Shown here one piece after another: positions 8,271 through 17,797 of a stretch of DNA of 64,000 nucleotides. The translations under genes and the position numbers were made by a program. Numbering within the stretch: the first letter of the stretch is position 1; the number at the start of each line of letters is the position of its first letter. The notes beneath the pieces are model-generated. The model was not told where the DNA came from, did not search any database, and saw nothing but the letters and a program-made list of their open reading frames with translations. The stretch is taken from the NCBI RefSeq assembly GCF_016862935.1, contig NZ_BONX01000018.1, forward strand, positions 1 to 64,000. The letters are read 5' to 3'. This DNA comes from Plantactinospora mayteni. GTDB taxonomy: Bacteria > Actinomycetota > Actinomycetes > Mycobacteriales > Micromonosporaceae.

Positions 8271-9965
8271 ATGCAGTTTCCGACCGTCGACCTGCCGGTG
8301 GTACCCCGGTTGCTGGCCGCGCCGGCACCCGGCTGGGTGGAGACGACCGACGTGATCGTGATCGGGTCGGGCATCGCCGGGCTCACCGCCGCACTGCACC
8401 TGCGCGAGGCGGGACTGCACGTGACCGTGGTGACCAAGGTCAACATCGACGACGGCTCCACCCGGTGGGCGCAGGGCGGCATCGCGGCCGTACTCGATCC
8501 GCTGGACACTCCGGCGGCGCACGCCTCGGACACCGAGCTGGCCGGGGTCGGGCTCTGCGACCCGGCGGCGGTCCGGGTACTGGTGGAGGAGGGGCCGACC
8601 CGGCTGCGGGAGCTGATCCGGGTGGGTGCGGAGTTCGACCGCAACCCGGACGGCTCGCTGATGCTGACCCGGGAGGGCGGGCACCGGGCCGACCGGATCG
8701 TGCATGCCGGCGGCGACGCGACCGGGGCCGAGGTGCAGCGGGCGCTGCACGCGGCGGTCGGCCGGGACCCCTGGATCCGGCTGGTCGAGCACGCCCTCGT
8801 CCTCGACCTGCTCCGGGCCCCGGACGGCGGCTGGGCCGGTCCCGGCCGGGCCTGCGGGATCACCCTGCACGTACTCGGCGAGGGCAGCGAGGACGGCGTC
8901 GGGGCGATCCTGGCCCGGGCGGTGGTGCTGGCCACCGGCGGAATGGGGCAGGTCTTCGCCGCCACCACCAATCCGGCGGTCTCCACCGGCGACGGCGTCG
9001 CCCTCGCCATCCGAGCCGGTGCCGCCGTGACCGACCTGGAGTTCGTCCAGTTCCATCCGACCGCGCTGATGGCGCCGGCCGCCCCCAGGGCCGACGGGGC
9101 ACGGGCGGCACAGCAGCCGCTGGTCTCCGAGGCGCTGCGCGGCGAGGGCGCCCACCTGGTCGACGCGGACGGCAAGCGGTTCATGGTCGGCCAGCACGAG
9201 CTGGCCGAGCTGGCGCCCCGGGACGTGGTGGCCAAGGGGATCCATCGGGTACTGCTGGCCACCGGCGCCGACCACGTCTTCCTGGACGCCCGGCACCTCG
9301 GCGCGGAGTTCCTGGCCCGGCGCTTCCCCACCATCGTCGCCTCCTGCCTGGCGGCCGGGATCGACCCGGCCGAGCAGCCGATCCCGGTTGCCCCGGCCGC
9401 GCACTACGCCTCCGGTGGGGTACGCACCGACCTGCACGGCCACACCTCCATCCCCGGCCTGTACGCCTGCGGCGAGGTCGCCTGCACCGGCGTGCACGGC
9501 GCCAACCGGCTGGCCAGCAACTCGCTGCTGGAGGGGCTGGTCTTCGCCCGCCGGATCGCCCAGGACATCGCCCGGGACCTGCCGGCGCAGGTCGAGCCGG
9601 CACCGACCGGGGCGTGGCGGGGCGGCGAGGGCGCCACGGTCGACCCGGCGGTGCGGGAGAGCCTGGCCCGGGCGATGACCCGGGGTGCCGGGGTGCTCCG
9701 CTCCGCCGACTCGCTCCGGGCCACCGCCGCCGAGCTGGTGACGCTGGGCGCGACCCGGGGTGCGCCGCGTACCGCGAGTTGGGAGGCGACCAACCTGGTG
9801 ACGGTGGCGGCGGCGCTGGTCGGCGCGGCGTACGCCCGGCAGGAGACCCGGGGCTGCCATTGGCGCGAGGATTACTCGGATTCACGCGACGATTGGCTCG
9901 GACACCTGGTCGGGTCGATCGGTCCGGCGGGCAACCTCGAACAGGACTGGGAGGCACTGTGCTGA
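8271..9965 (+). CDS. nadB: L-aspartate oxidase
   Basis: 564 aa. A flavoprotein that oxidises aspartate to iminoaspartate, the first step of de novo NAD synthesis. The FAD-binding motif VIVIGSGIAGLTAALHL lies near residue 32, followed by DDGSTRWAQGGIAA, EFVQFHPTAL, the HYASGGVRTD active-site segment and GANRLASNSLLEGLVF, all diagnostic. Start choice is uncertain: the ATG at 8271 has a GGAG only 2 bp away, and a TTG at 8259 is in frame. It overlaps nadC by 7 bp, implying translational coupling. No nadA is in the window. Confidence 0.95.
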   Translation: MQFPTVDLPVVPRLLAAPAPGWVETTDVIVIGSGIAGLTAALHLREAGLHVTVVTKVNIDDGSTRWAQGGIAAVLDPLDTPAAHASDTELAGVGLCDPAAVRVLVEEGPTRLRELIRVGAEFDRNPDGSLMLTREGGHRADRIVHAGGDATGAEVQRALHAAVGRDPWIRLVEHALVLDLLRAPDGGWAGPGRACGITLHVLGEGSEDGVGAILARAVVLATGGMGQVFAATTNPAVSTGDGVALAIRAGAAVTDLEFVQFHPTALMAPAAPRADGARAAQQPLVSEALRGEGAHLVDADGKRFMVGQHELAELAPRDVVAKGIHRVLLATGADHVFLDARHLGAEFLARRFPTIVASCLAAGIDPAEQPIPVAPAAHYASGGVRTDLHGHTSIPGLYACGEVACTGVHGANRLASNSLLEGLVFARRIAQDIARDLPAQVEPAPTGAWRGGEGATVDPAVRESLARAMTRGAGVLRSADSLRATAAELVTLGATRGAPRTASWEATNLVTVAAALVGAAYARQETRGCHWREDYSDSRDDWLGHLVGSIGPAGNLEQDWEALC

Positions 9966-10849
9966 CAGACTCGACCACGCAGGCGCTGCGGGCTGCCGGG
10001 CTCGACCCGGCGGAGGTGGAACGCATCGTCCGGGGGGCGCTGGACGAGGACCTGGGGCCGGAGCGACTGGACGTGACCAGTGTGGCCACCGTTCCGGACG
10101 AGCAGGTCGACACCGCCGACGTGGTGGCCCGGGCCGCCGGGGTGGTGGCCGGGCTGGCCGTGGCGGCGGCCGTCTTCGAGCTGGCGGGCGGCGCGGGCGT
10201 ACGGGTGCTGCCGGTGGCCGCCGACGGTGCCGAGGTCGCCGAGGGGGACGTGCTGGCCACGGTGACCGGGCCGACCCGGGGACTGCTCACCGCCGAGCGG
10301 ACCGCGCTGAACCTGCTCTGCCGGATCTCCGGGGTGGCGACACACACCCGGGCCTGGGTGGCGGCGCTGGGCGGCAGCAAGGCGACCGTACTGGACACCC
10401 GGAAGACCACCCCGGGGCTGCGCCCGCTGGAGAAGTACGCCGTCCGGGCCGGCGGCGGCGCCAACAAGCGGCTCGGGCTGTACGACGTGGCGATGATCAA
10501 GGACAACCACAAGCTGGCGGCCGGCGGCATCGGTCCGGCGTACCGGCGGGTCCGGGCGGCGTTCCCGGCGGTGCCGGTCCAGGTCGAGGTGACCACGGTG
10601 GCGGAGGCGCTGGAGGCGGTGGAGGTAGGTGCCGACTTCCTGCTCTGCGACAACATGTCCCCGGCGCTGCTGACCGAGGTGGTGGCGGCGGTGGGCGACC
10701 GCGCCGAGCTGGAGGCGACCGGCGGGCTGACCCTGGAGACCGCCGCTGACTACGCCGCCACCGGCGTCGACTACCTCTCGGTTGGGGCGCTGACCCACTC
10801 CTCGCCTATCTTGGACATCGCACTGGACCTCCGCTCGCGCGCCGCGTAG
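9959..10849 (+). CDS. nadC: Nicotinate-nucleotide pyrophosphorylase (quinolinate phosphoribosyltransferase)
   Basis: 296 aa, GTG start preceded by GGGAGG within nadB. It converts quinolinate and PRPP to nicotinate mononucleotide. Typical blocks are DEDLG near the start, ERTALNLLCRISGVAT, DTRKTTPGLR, KRLGLYDVAMIKDNH and EATGGL near the end, which together form the PRPP-binding barrel. It follows nadB with overlapping ends, so the two NAD-pathway enzymes are co-expressed. coaX begins 40 bp downstream. Confidence 0.97.
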   Translation: MLTDSTTQALRAAGLDPAEVERIVRGALDEDLGPERLDVTSVATVPDEQVDTADVVARAAGVVAGLAVAAAVFELAGGAGVRVLPVAADGAEVAEGDVLATVTGPTRGLLTAERTALNLLCRISGVATHTRAWVAALGGSKATVLDTRKTTPGLRPLEKYAVRAGGGANKRLGLYDVAMIKDNHKLAAGGIGPAYRRVRAAFPAVPVQVEVTTVAEALEAVEVGADFLLCDNMSPALLTEVVAAVGDRAELEATGGLTLETAADYAATGVDYLSVGALTHSSPILDIALDLRSRAA

Positions 10850-10889
10850 CGGCGGGACGCGCCACGACTCGGGGCCCGGGACTGACGAC

Positions 10890-11648
10890 ATGCTGCTCTG
10901 TATCGACATCGGTAACACCAACACCGTGCTGGCGACCTTCGAGGGCGAGAAGCTGGTGCACTCCTGGCGGATCAAGACCGATGCCCGGTCCACCGCCGAC
11001 GAGCTGGGCCTCAAGCTGCGCGGACTGCTGGCCGGGGACGCGGTGGAGATCACCGGGGTGGCCGCCTGCTCGACGGTGCCGGCGGCGCTGCGCTCGCTGC
11101 GTACGATGCTGGCCCGCTACTACGGCGACATCCCCAACGTGATCGTCGAGCCGGGGGTGAAGACCGGGGTGCAGTTGGCGATCGACAACCCGAAGGAGGT
11201 CGGCGCCGACCGGGTGGTGAACACCCTCGCCGCGTTCACCCTCTACGGCGGGCCGTCGATCGTGGTCGACTTCGGCACCACCACCAACTTCGACGTGATC
11301 AGTGGCCGGGGGGAGTTCCTCGGCGGTGCGTTCGCGCCCGGAATCGAGATCTCCTTCGACGCGCTGGCCGCCCGGGCGGCGCAACTGCGCAAGGTCGAGC
11401 CGGCCGTACCCCGTTCGGTGATCGGCAAGAACACCGTGGAGTGCCTCCAGGCCGGGATGTACTTCGGTTTCGCCGGCCAGGTGGACCGGATCGTCGAGCG
11501 GATGGTCGGTGAGTTGGGCGAGGTGCGGGCGGTGATCGCCACCGGCGGGCTGGCGTCGCTGGTGATCGGCGAGTGCCGGACGATCACCCACCACGAGCCG
11601 ATGATCACGCTGATCGGGCTCCGCATGGTCTACGACCGCAACCGCTGA
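10890..11648 (+). CDS. coaX: Type III pantothenate kinase
   Basis: 252 aa. It phosphorylates pantothenate, the committed step of CoA synthesis, and belongs to the ASKHA fold. The phosphate-binding motif DIGNTNTV (5-12), GADRVVN, VDFGTTTNFDVI and the C-terminal ATGGLA are all in place. This kinase class is not feedback-inhibited by CoA and needs a monovalent cation (family knowledge). Adjacent nadBC and the panC-panD genes 4 kb upstream make this a vitamin-cofactor neighbourhood. Confidence 0.96.
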   Translation: MLLCIDIGNTNTVLATFEGEKLVHSWRIKTDARSTADELGLKLRGLLAGDAVEITGVAACSTVPAALRSLRTMLARYYGDIPNVIVEPGVKTGVQLAIDNPKEVGADRVVNTLAAFTLYGGPSIVVDFGTTTNFDVISGRGEFLGGAFAPGIEISFDALAARAAQLRKVEPAVPRSVIGKNTVECLQAGMYFGFAGQVDRIVERMVGELGEVRAVIATGGLASLVIGECRTITHHEPMITLIGLRMVYDRNR

Positions 11649-11679
11649 CACCCCCGTCGGTCGGCCTCCGCCACCCGGC

Positions 11680-11768
11680 TCGGCGTCGTCGCCCCTGGAA
11701 GAGCCGCCCGGCTCAGCGCCGGGCCCCGGAAGAGAGTCGCCCGGCTCAGCGTCGGCGGCCCCGGAAGA
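11680..11768. repeat. Short duplicated segment after coaX
   Basis: Two copies of a GGAAGAG-CCGCCCGGCTCAGCG-like block of about 33 bp lie between the convergent coaX and methyltransferase genes, the second merging into the 3' end of the latter. It looks like another local duplication near a gene end. No U-rich terminator is seen. Confidence 0.5.
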
Positions 11769-12495
11769 CCAGCGTCCGGTACGGCAGCGCGAAGCTCTCC
11801 CGCCCGGCCAGGTCCGGATGGCTGGCGGTCAGCTCCCGAATGGCGTCGGCCACCTCGCGCTGCCGCTCCGGGCTGGCGGTGAGGTAGTGCGACCGGGTGC
11901 TGACCATCCCGACCAGGGCCTCCGGGGTGAGCGTCACGCTGTGCCGGAACTCGTTCCGTTCGACCGGCGCGAACTCCGGGCCGTACCCGTCGATCCCGGG
12001 TCCGTCGCTACTCCGGACGCCGCCCCCGCCGAGCAGCTCGACGGTGATCGCGGTCAGCGCGGCCACCCAGCCCACCGACTCGTCCCGGTGGTTGAAGATC
12101 GCCGCGTACGTCCCGCCGGGGCGGAGCAGCCGGACCCCCTCGGCATGCGCCACCGGATGGTCGAACCAGTGGTACGCCTGCCCGGCGACGACCGCGTCCA
12201 CCGACCCGTCCGGCAGCGGCACCCGCTCGGCCGAGCCGGCCCGGGCAACCGTGCCGGGGGTGGCGGCGTCGAGCCTGGCCCGCATCCCCGGATCGGGCTC
12301 GACCGGTGTCACCCGATGGCCGACCCGCAGCAGTACCCGGGTGAGGATGCCGGTGCCGGCGCCGAGATCCAGCACCTCGGCCGGGGCGGGACGGCCGACC
12401 GCCCACCCCACGGCCGGCTCCGGATAGCTCGGTCGGTACCGGTCGTAGCTCTCGGCCGCGACACCGAAGGAGAGGGCGTGGGACTGGTCGACCAT
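11746..12495 (-). CDS. Class I SAM-dependent methyltransferase (type 11)
   Basis: 249 aa. SAM-binding motif I VLDLGAGTGILTR (about residues 41-53), motif II VEPDPGM, the AERVPLPDGSVDAV segment and LRPGG define the UbiE/type-11 family. The substrate is unknown; no biosynthetic partner adjoins it. The N-terminus resembles stand-alone actinobacterial methyltransferases that open with FGVAAESYDRYRPSYP. It is divergent from lysS with a 91-bp shared upstream region. Confidence 0.85.
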   Translation of the reverse strand: MVDQSHALSFGVAAESYDRYRPSYPEPAVGWAVGRPAPAEVLDLGAGTGILTRVLLRVGHRVTPVEPDPGMRARLDAATPGTVARAGSAERVPLPDGSVDAVVAGQAYHWFDHPVAHAEGVRLLRPGGTYAAIFNHRDESVGWVAALTAITVELLGGGGVRSSDGPGIDGYGPEFAPVERNEFRHSVTLTPEALVGMVSTRSHYLTASPERQREVADAIRELTASHPDLAGRESFALPYRTLVFRGRRR

Positions 12496-12586
12496 GCCTG
12501 GAGGTTATCCAGTGCCCCACCGCCCCGGCACTTGAGTACGCTCGGGGCCGAACTCCGCCGACACACAATTCCCGAGGAAGCGTGCC

Positions 12587-14095
12587 GTGAGCCAGCAGAT
12601 CCCGAACCCCGCCGACCCCGTGGACGACCTTCCCGAGCAGATGCGGGTCCGCCGGGAGAAGCGGGACCGCATGCTCGCCGAGGGCGTCGAGCCGTACCGG
12701 GTGGGATATCCGCGTACCGCGACTCTCGCCGAGATCCGGGCCCGTTACGCGGACCTACCGACCGACACCGCGAGCGGGGACGTCGCCGCGGTCACCGGCC
12801 GGGTGATCTTCGTACGCAACACCGGCAAGCTCTGTTTCGCCACGCTGCGGGACGGTGACGGCACCGAACTCCAGGCGATGTTCTCGCTCGACCGGGTCGG
12901 CCCGGAGCGGCTCGACGCCTGGAAGCGGCTGGTCGACCTCGGCGACCATGTCGGGGTGACCGGTGAGGTGATTACCAGCCGGCGCGGGGAGCTTTCCGTG
13001 CTCGTCGATTCCTGGGAGCTGACCGCGAAGTCGCTCCGGCCGCTGCCGGTGGCGCACAAGCCGCTTAGCGAGGAGGCCCGGGTCCGGCAGCGTTATGTGG
13101 ATCTGATCGTGCGCCCCCGGGCCCGCGAGATGGTACGCACCAGGGCGGCGACGCTGCGTAGTCTGCGCGATTCGCTGCACGCCCGGAGTTTCATCGAAGT
13201 GGAAACCCCCATGCTGCAACCGCTGCCGGGCGGGGCCACGGCCAGGCCATTCGTGACGCACAGCAATGCGTTAGACACGGATCTGTATCTGCGAATCGCC
13301 CCCGAGCTTTTTCTCAAGCGGGCGGCGGTCGGCGGCATCGACCGGGTCTTCGAGATCAACCGTAACTTCCGTAATGAGGGGGTCGACTCTTCGCACTCGC
13401 CCGAGTTCGCCATGCTCGAGACGTACGAAGCGTACGGTGACTACGACACGATGGCGGCTCTCACCCGTGACCTGGTGCAGGCCGCCGCGCTCGCCGCGGC
13501 CGGGTCGCACGTGGTGACGCACGCCGACGGCACCGAGTTCGACCTCGGTGGCCAGTGGCCTTCGGTGACCCTCTACGGCACCCTTTCCGAGGCGCTCGGC
13601 GAGGAGGTGACCGTTCGCACCGGCATGGCCGACCTGCTGGGATACGCGGAAAAGGTCGGACTGGCGGTCGACACCAAGTGGGGTCCGGGCAAGCTCGCCG
13701 AGGAGCTTTTCGAGGAACTGGTCGTACCCACGTTGCGCCAGCCGACCTTCGTCCGGGACTACCCGGAAGAGACCAGCCCGCTGGTCCGGGCGCACCCCGA
13801 CGAGCCGGGGCTGACCGCGAAATGGGATCTCTACGTGCTCGGTTTCGAGCTGGCCACCGGCTACACGGAGCTGGTCGACCCGGTGGTGCAGCGGGAGCGG
13901 CTGGTGGCCCAGGCCCAGCGCTCGGCCAAGGGCGACGACGAGGCGATGCGCCTCGACGAGGACTTCCTCCGGGCCATGGAGTACGGAATGCCGCCGCTCG
14001 GGGGCATGGGAATGGGAATCGACCGGCTGCTGATGGCCCTCACCGGCCTCGGAATTCGGGAAACCATCCTCTTCCCGATGGTCCGCCCGGAGTAG
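12587..14095 (+). CDS. lysS: Lysyl-tRNA synthetase (class II)
   Basis: 502 aa. It charges tRNA-Lys. An N-terminal OB fold (about 60-170, [17 protein letters not shown]) is followed by class II motif 1 ([15 protein letters not shown]), motif 2 ([11 protein letters not shown]) and motif 3 ([13 protein letters not shown]). GTG start with GAGGAAG 6 bp upstream. Unlike its neighbours the gene uses many A/T-ending codons (for example TTT, CTT and TAT between about 12960 and 13450) and includes one TTA leucine codon at 13271-13273, extremely rare in high-GC actinomycetes. This could reflect transfer or weak codon selection. lsr2 follows. Confidence 0.97.
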   Translation: MSQQIPNPADPVDDLPEQMRVRREKRDRMLAEGVEPYRVGYPRTATLAEIRARYADLPTDTASGDVAAVTGRVIFVRNTGKLCFATLRDGDGTELQAMFSLDRVGPERLDAWKRLVDLGDHVGVTGEVITSRRGELSVLVDSWELTAKSLRPLPVAHKPLSEEARVRQRYVDLIVRPRAREMVRTRAATLRSLRDSLHARSFIEVETPMLQPLPGGATARPFVTHSNALDTDLYLRIAPELFLKRAAVGGIDRVFEINRNFRNEGVDSSHSPEFAMLETYEAYGDYDTMAALTRDLVQAAALAAAGSHVVTHADGTEFDLGGQWPSVTLYGTLSEALGEEVTVRTGMADLLGYAEKVGLAVDTKWGPGKLAEELFEELVVPTLRQPTFVRDYPEETSPLVRAHPDEPGLTAKWDLYVLGFELATGYTELVDPVVQRERLVAQAQRSAKGDDEAMRLDEDFLRAMEYGMPPLGGMGMGIDRLLMALTGLGIRETILFPMVRPE

Positions 14096-14133
14096 TTGCC
14101 GCCCCCGGCTTGTCGCGTAGTTTCGCCGTCCTA

Positions 14134-14164
14134 TTGACGGAGCAAGCATCTAACGGGCTATTGT
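14134..14164 (+). promoter_or_regulatory. Candidate lsr2 promoter
   Basis: TTGACG (14134-14139) and TATTGT (14159-14164) resemble -35 and -10 hexamers, but the 19-bp spacer is longer than ideal. The patch is clearly richer in A/T than its surroundings, and GAAAGGAT serves as the ribosome site before the GTG of lsr2. Confidence 0.35.
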
Positions 14165-14205
14165 GCTCTTGTTTGCGGCGAACCTGCTCGAAAGGATAGC
14201 GACAC

Positions 14206-14556
14206 GTGGCCAAGCAGATCATTCACAAGCTGGTCGATGACCTGGACGGCGGAGACGCGGACGAGACCGTCAAGTTCTCGCTCGACGGCGTGCAGTACGA
14301 GATCGACCTGTCGGACAAGAACGCCGGCAAATTGCGGGACCTATTCGCCCCGTACGTCGCGGCCGGCTCGAAGGTGGGCCGGGGCGGCGTGGTGGTCGGT
14401 GGTCGTGCCGCACGGGGGCGGGGTGGCGCCACCGCCGACCGTGAGCAGAACAAGGCGATCCGGGCCTGGGCCAAGAAGGAAGGCAAGGACATCTCCGACC
14501 GCGGGCGTATCCCGCAGGAGATCGTGGACGAGTACCACGCCAAGGCGGGCCGCTAG
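14206..14556 (+). CDS. lsr2: Nucleoid-associated protein Lsr2
   Basis: 116 aa. It is the H-NS-like xenogeneic silencer of actinobacteria, binding AT-rich DNA and bridging it. The N-terminal oligomerisation domain (MAKQIIHKLVDDLDGG... with VQYEIDLS) and a basic Gly/Arg linker precede the C-terminal DNA-binding domain, whose minor-groove AT-hook-like RGR is in SDRGRIPQEI (about residues 97-106). GTG start. Its transcript ends at a very strong terminator directly downstream. Confidence 0.97.
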   Translation: MAKQIIHKLVDDLDGGDADETVKFSLDGVQYEIDLSDKNAGKLRDLFAPYVAAGSKVGRGGVVVGGRAARGRGGATADREQNKAIRAWAKKEGKDISDRGRIPQEIVDEYHAKAGR

Positions 14557-14580
14557 GCATCGGCGCTCCTTGACCCTCGC

Positions 14581-14637
14581 GGGGTGGGTGGACGGCTGGG
14601 GTCCACCCACCCCGCATATATTTTTTCTCCGTGCCGG
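14581..14637 (+). terminator. Strong intrinsic terminator of lsr2
   Basis: A perfect 13-bp stem, GGGGTGGGTGGAC (14581-14593) with GTCCACCCACCCC (14601-14613), 7-nt loop, followed by a T-rich tract ending TATTTTTTCTCC. Long U-runs are unusual in DNA this GC-rich. Confidence 0.93.
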
Positions 14638-14847
14638 GCGGTATGAGACGATTGGGTCGAGTGTCCGCTTCGTCGACCGGTCGGTGCCGCCGGTCGCTCC
14701 CCGGCCCCGCCACGCACCCCGGCGAGGCTCCGCCGCACGGGTTGCCAGCGTGCGGTGAACGCCCACCCGGCGCCGTGCGGTTGACGCCGGCCCGGCGCCG
14801 TCGGGGAACGATCATGCCGAGCAGGGAACATCCTGGCGGCCCAGGCG

Positions 14848-14891
14848 TTGTCCACACCCGGTGGACGAAGTTGTCCACAGCCTGTGGATGA
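14848..14891. promoter_or_regulatory. Cluster of DnaA-box-like 9-mers upstream of clpC
   Basis: Two perfect actinobacterial DnaA boxes TTGTCCACA (14848-14856 and 14871-14879) and a reverse-strand box TGTGGATGA (14883-14891), plus a weaker CGGTGGACGA between them. The second and third form a dyad, TCCACA-GCC-TGTGGA. The region is a 598-bp intergenic gap between lsr2 and clpC with no gene visible. DnaA binding is predicted from sequence only; another regulator could use the dyad. Confidence 0.6.
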
Positions 14892-14924
14892 CGCGGGGCC
14901 GCGTCGCCCGGGCGGGGGCTCGAA

Positions 14925-14938
14925 TTTCGCTCTGCGCG
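14925..14938 (+). promoter_or_regulatory. ClgR-like operator upstream of clpC
   Basis: TTTCGC-N5-GCG fits the published ClgR site GTTCGC-N5-GCG at all but one defined position. ClgR activates clp genes in Streptomyces and Corynebacterium, so the location, about 220 bp upstream of clpC, is sensible. Confidence 0.5.
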
Positions 14939-15154
14939 TACAGCGGACGGTCTGGGAAGCATCGCTGAGCGTGGGCGGTTGGGAAAAACGTCGCGTACAT
15001 GGCTCATTCCGGGAACACACGACCTCAGGAGAGTCGGCTCGCGGCGATAGAGTAAGGGAGCACGGATGTCCGCCTCGGGCGTCCGGGTGGTGGCCCCGCC
15101 ACGATGCTTGGCCATCAAGATCGAGTGCGCACGGCACGTGAGGAGCACGAGGGC

Positions 15155-17686
15155 ATGTTCGAGCGGTTCACCGACCGAGCGCGGCGGGTTGTCGTCCTGG
15201 CTCAAGAAGAAGCCCGGATGCTCAACCACAACTACATCGGTACGGAGCACATCCTGCTCGGCCTCATCCACGAGGGTGAGGGCGTGGCGGCAAAGGCCCT
15301 GGAGAGCCTCGGCATCTCCCTGGAGGGCGTCCGCCAGCAGGTGGAGGAGATCATCGGCCAGGGCCAGCAGGCGCCGAGCGGGCACATCCCGTTCACGCCG
15401 CGGGCCAAGAAGGTGCTGGAGCTGTCGCTGCGCGAGGCGTTGCAGCTCGGCCACAACTACATCGGTACGGAGCACATCCTGCTCGGCCTGATCCGCGAGG
15501 GTGAGGGCGTCGCCGCCCAGGTGCTGGTGAAGCTCGGCGCCGACCTCAACCGGGTCCGCCAGCAGGTCATCCAGCTCCTCTCCGGCTACCAGGGCAAGGA
15601 GCCCGCCGCCGCCGGTACCGCGCCGGGCGAGGCCGCGCCGTCGACCAGCCTCGTGCTGGACCAGTTCGGCCGCAACCTCACCCAGGCCGCCCGGGAGGGC
15701 AAGCTCGACCCGGTCATCGGCCGGGAGAAGGAGATCGAGCGGGTGATGCAGGTGCTCTCCCGCCGTACCAAGAACAACCCGGTCCTGATCGGCGAGCCCG
15801 GGGTCGGCAAGACCGCGGTCGTCGAGGGGCTGTCCCAGCGGATCATCAAGGGCGAGGTGCCGGAGACGCTCAAGGACAAGCAGCTCTACACGCTTGACCT
15901 GGGTGCCCTGGTCGCCGGCTCGCGATACCGCGGTGACTTCGAGGAGCGCCTCAAGAAGGTGCTCAAGGAGATCCGCACCCGCGGCGACATCATCCTGTTC
16001 ATCGACGAGATCCACACCCTGGTGGGTGCGGGTGCCGCCGAGGGCGCGATCGACGCGGCGAGCATCCTCAAGCCGATGCTGGCCCGTGGCGAGTTGCAGA
16101 CCATCGGCGCGACGACGCTGGACGAATACCGCAAGCACCTGGAGAAGGACGCCGCCCTGGAGCGGCGGTTCCAGCCGATCCAGGTGGGTGAGCCGTCGCT
16201 GGCGCACACCATCGAGATCCTCAAGGGCCTGCGGGACCGCTACGAGGCGCACCACCGGGTGAGCATCACCGACGCCGCGCTGGTCGCGGCGGCGACGCTC
16301 GCCGATCGGTACATCTCCGACCGGTTCCTGCCGGACAAGGCGATCGACCTGATCGACGAGGCCGGTGCCCGGATGCGGATCCGCCGGATGACCGCGCCGC
16401 CGGACCTGCGCGACTTCGACGAGCGGATCGCCCAGGTGCGCCGCGACAAGGAGTCCGCGATCGACGCGCAGGACTTCGAGCGGGCCGCCCAGCTCCGGGA
16501 CAAGGAGAAGCAGCTCCTCGGCCAGAAGGCGCAGCGGGAGAAGGAGTGGAAGGCCGGCGACCTGGACGTGGTCTCCGAGGTCGACGACGAGCAGATCGCC
16601 GAGGTACTGGCGAACTGGACCGGCATCCCGGTCTACAAGCTCACCGAGGAGGAGACCTCCCGGCTGCTCCGCATGGAGGACGAGCTGCACAAGCGGGTCA
16701 TCGGCCAGGAGGACGCGGTCAAGGCGGTCTCGAAGGCCATCCGGCGTACCCGGGCCGGCCTGAAGGACCCGAAGCGCCCCTCCGGCTCGTTCATCTTCGC
16801 CGGCCCGTCCGGTGTCGGTAAGACCGAGCTCTCCAAGGCGCTCGCCGAGTTCCTCTTCGGCAGCGAGGACGCGCTGATCCAGCTCGACATGTCCGAGTTC
16901 CACGACCGCTACACCGTGTCGCGGCTGGTCGGGGCGCCTCCCGGCTACGTCGGCTACGACGAGGGTGGCCAGCTCACCGAGAAGGTGCGGCGACGGCCGT
17001 TCTCGGTGGTCCTGTTCGACGAGATCGAGAAGGCCCACCCGGACGTCTTCAACACCCTGCTCCAGATCCTGGAGGACGGGCGGTTGACCGACGGCCAGGG
17101 CCGGATCGTGGACTTCAAGAACACGGTCATCATCCTGACCACCAACCTGGGCACCAGGGACGTGGCCAAGGCGGTCTCGATGGGCTTCCAGGCATCCGAG
17201 GATTCCGACTCGAACTACGAGCGGATGAAGCAGAAGGTCAACGACGAGCTGAAGCAGCACTTCCGGCCGGAGTTCCTCAACCGGATCGACGACACGATCG
17301 TGTTCCACCAGCTCAACGAGATCGAGATCCTCTCGATCGTGGACATCATGATCCAGCGGATCGAGACCCAGCTCCGCAACAAGGACATGGGCCTCGAGCT
17401 GACCGACAACGCCAAGAAATACCTGGCGAAGAAGGGCTTCGACCCCGTGCTGGGCGCCCGGCCGCTGCGGCGGACGATCCAGCGCGACATCGAGGACAAC
17501 CTGTCGGAGCGGATCCTGTTCAACGAGTTGACGCCGGGCCAGATCGTGGTCGTGGACTGCGAGGGCAACCCGGACGACGTCGACAAGTCCAAGCTGGTGT
17601 TCCGCGGCGCGGAGAAGCCGGTCCCGGTGCCCGACGCGGTGCCGGCCGACCTCGGCAACACCGCCCCGGCCGGCGCGGACGAGTAG
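15155..17686 (+). CDS. clpC: ATP-dependent Clp protease ATP-binding subunit ClpC
   Basis: 843 aa. An AAA+ unfoldase that feeds substrates to ClpP. Two ClpN repeats (each with [14 protein letters not shown], about 25-38 and 100-113), nucleotide domain 1 with Walker A GEPGVGKT (213-220) and Walker B, a central UVR-type coiled segment, then domain 2 with [14 protein letters not shown] and a C-terminal sensor/ClpP-binding region. The start at [10 protein letters not shown] is the family's standard N-terminus; an upstream in-frame codon at 15104 adds unrelated residues. Monocistronic, with a hairpin downstream. Regulation by ClgR is suggested by the upstream site. Confidence 0.97.
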   Translation: MFERFTDRARRVVVLAQEEARMLNHNYIGTEHILLGLIHEGEGVAAKALESLGISLEGVRQQVEEIIGQGQQAPSGHIPFTPRAKKVLELSLREALQLGHNYIGTEHILLGLIREGEGVAAQVLVKLGADLNRVRQQVIQLLSGYQGKEPAAAGTAPGEAAPSTSLVLDQFGRNLTQAAREGKLDPVIGREKEIERVMQVLSRRTKNNPVLIGEPGVGKTAVVEGLSQRIIKGEVPETLKDKQLYTLDLGALVAGSRYRGDFEERLKKVLKEIRTRGDIILFIDEIHTLVGAGAAEGAIDAASILKPMLARGELQTIGATTLDEYRKHLEKDAALERRFQPIQVGEPSLAHTIEILKGLRDRYEAHHRVSITDAALVAAATLADRYISDRFLPDKAIDLIDEAGARMRIRRMTAPPDLRDFDERIAQVRRDKESAIDAQDFERAAQLRDKEKQLLGQKAQREKEWKAGDLDVVSEVDDEQIAEVLANWTGIPVYKLTEEETSRLLRMEDELHKRVIGQEDAVKAVSKAIRRTRAGLKDPKRPSGSFIFAGPSGVGKTELSKALAEFLFGSEDALIQLDMSEFHDRYTVSRLVGAPPGYVGYDEGGQLTEKVRRRPFSVVLFDEIEKAHPDVFNTLLQILEDGRLTDGQGRIVDFKNTVIILTTNLGTRDVAKAVSMGFQASEDSDSNYERMKQKVNDELKQHFRPEFLNRIDDTIVFHQLNEIEILSIVDIMIQRIETQLRNKDMGLELTDNAKKYLAKKGFDPVLGARPLRRTIQRDIEDNLSERILFNELTPGQIVVVDCEGNPDDVDKSKLVFRGAEKPVPVPDAVPADLGNTAPAGADE

Positions 17687-17713
17687 CCGACCGGCAGCTC
17701 AGGTAACCGGCGG

Positions 17714-17745
17714 TTCGGCCCGGTGGCAGTCGCCACCGGGCCGAA
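17714..17745. terminator. Perfect 14-bp hairpin between convergent clpC and mutY
   Basis: TTCGGCCCGGTGGC and GCCACCGGGCCGAA pair perfectly around an AGTC tetraloop. There is no long T-run on either strand, so it is a GC-type terminator that could serve both genes. Confidence 0.8.
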
Positions 17746-17797
17746 TTCGTCTGCCCGGGGACTGCCGGCACCGGCGCGTTCGCCGGGGCGGCGCCGG

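Noticed and set aside
14848-14891. Chromosomal replication origin
   Set aside because: Three or four boxes in 44 bp without dnaA, dnaN or an AT-rich unwinding region are not enough for oriC.
14270-17308. A 1012-codon open frame antisense to clpC and lsr2
   Set aside because: It mirrors the clpC reading frame, has no RBS or recognisable domain, and high-GC DNA routinely leaves such frames open.
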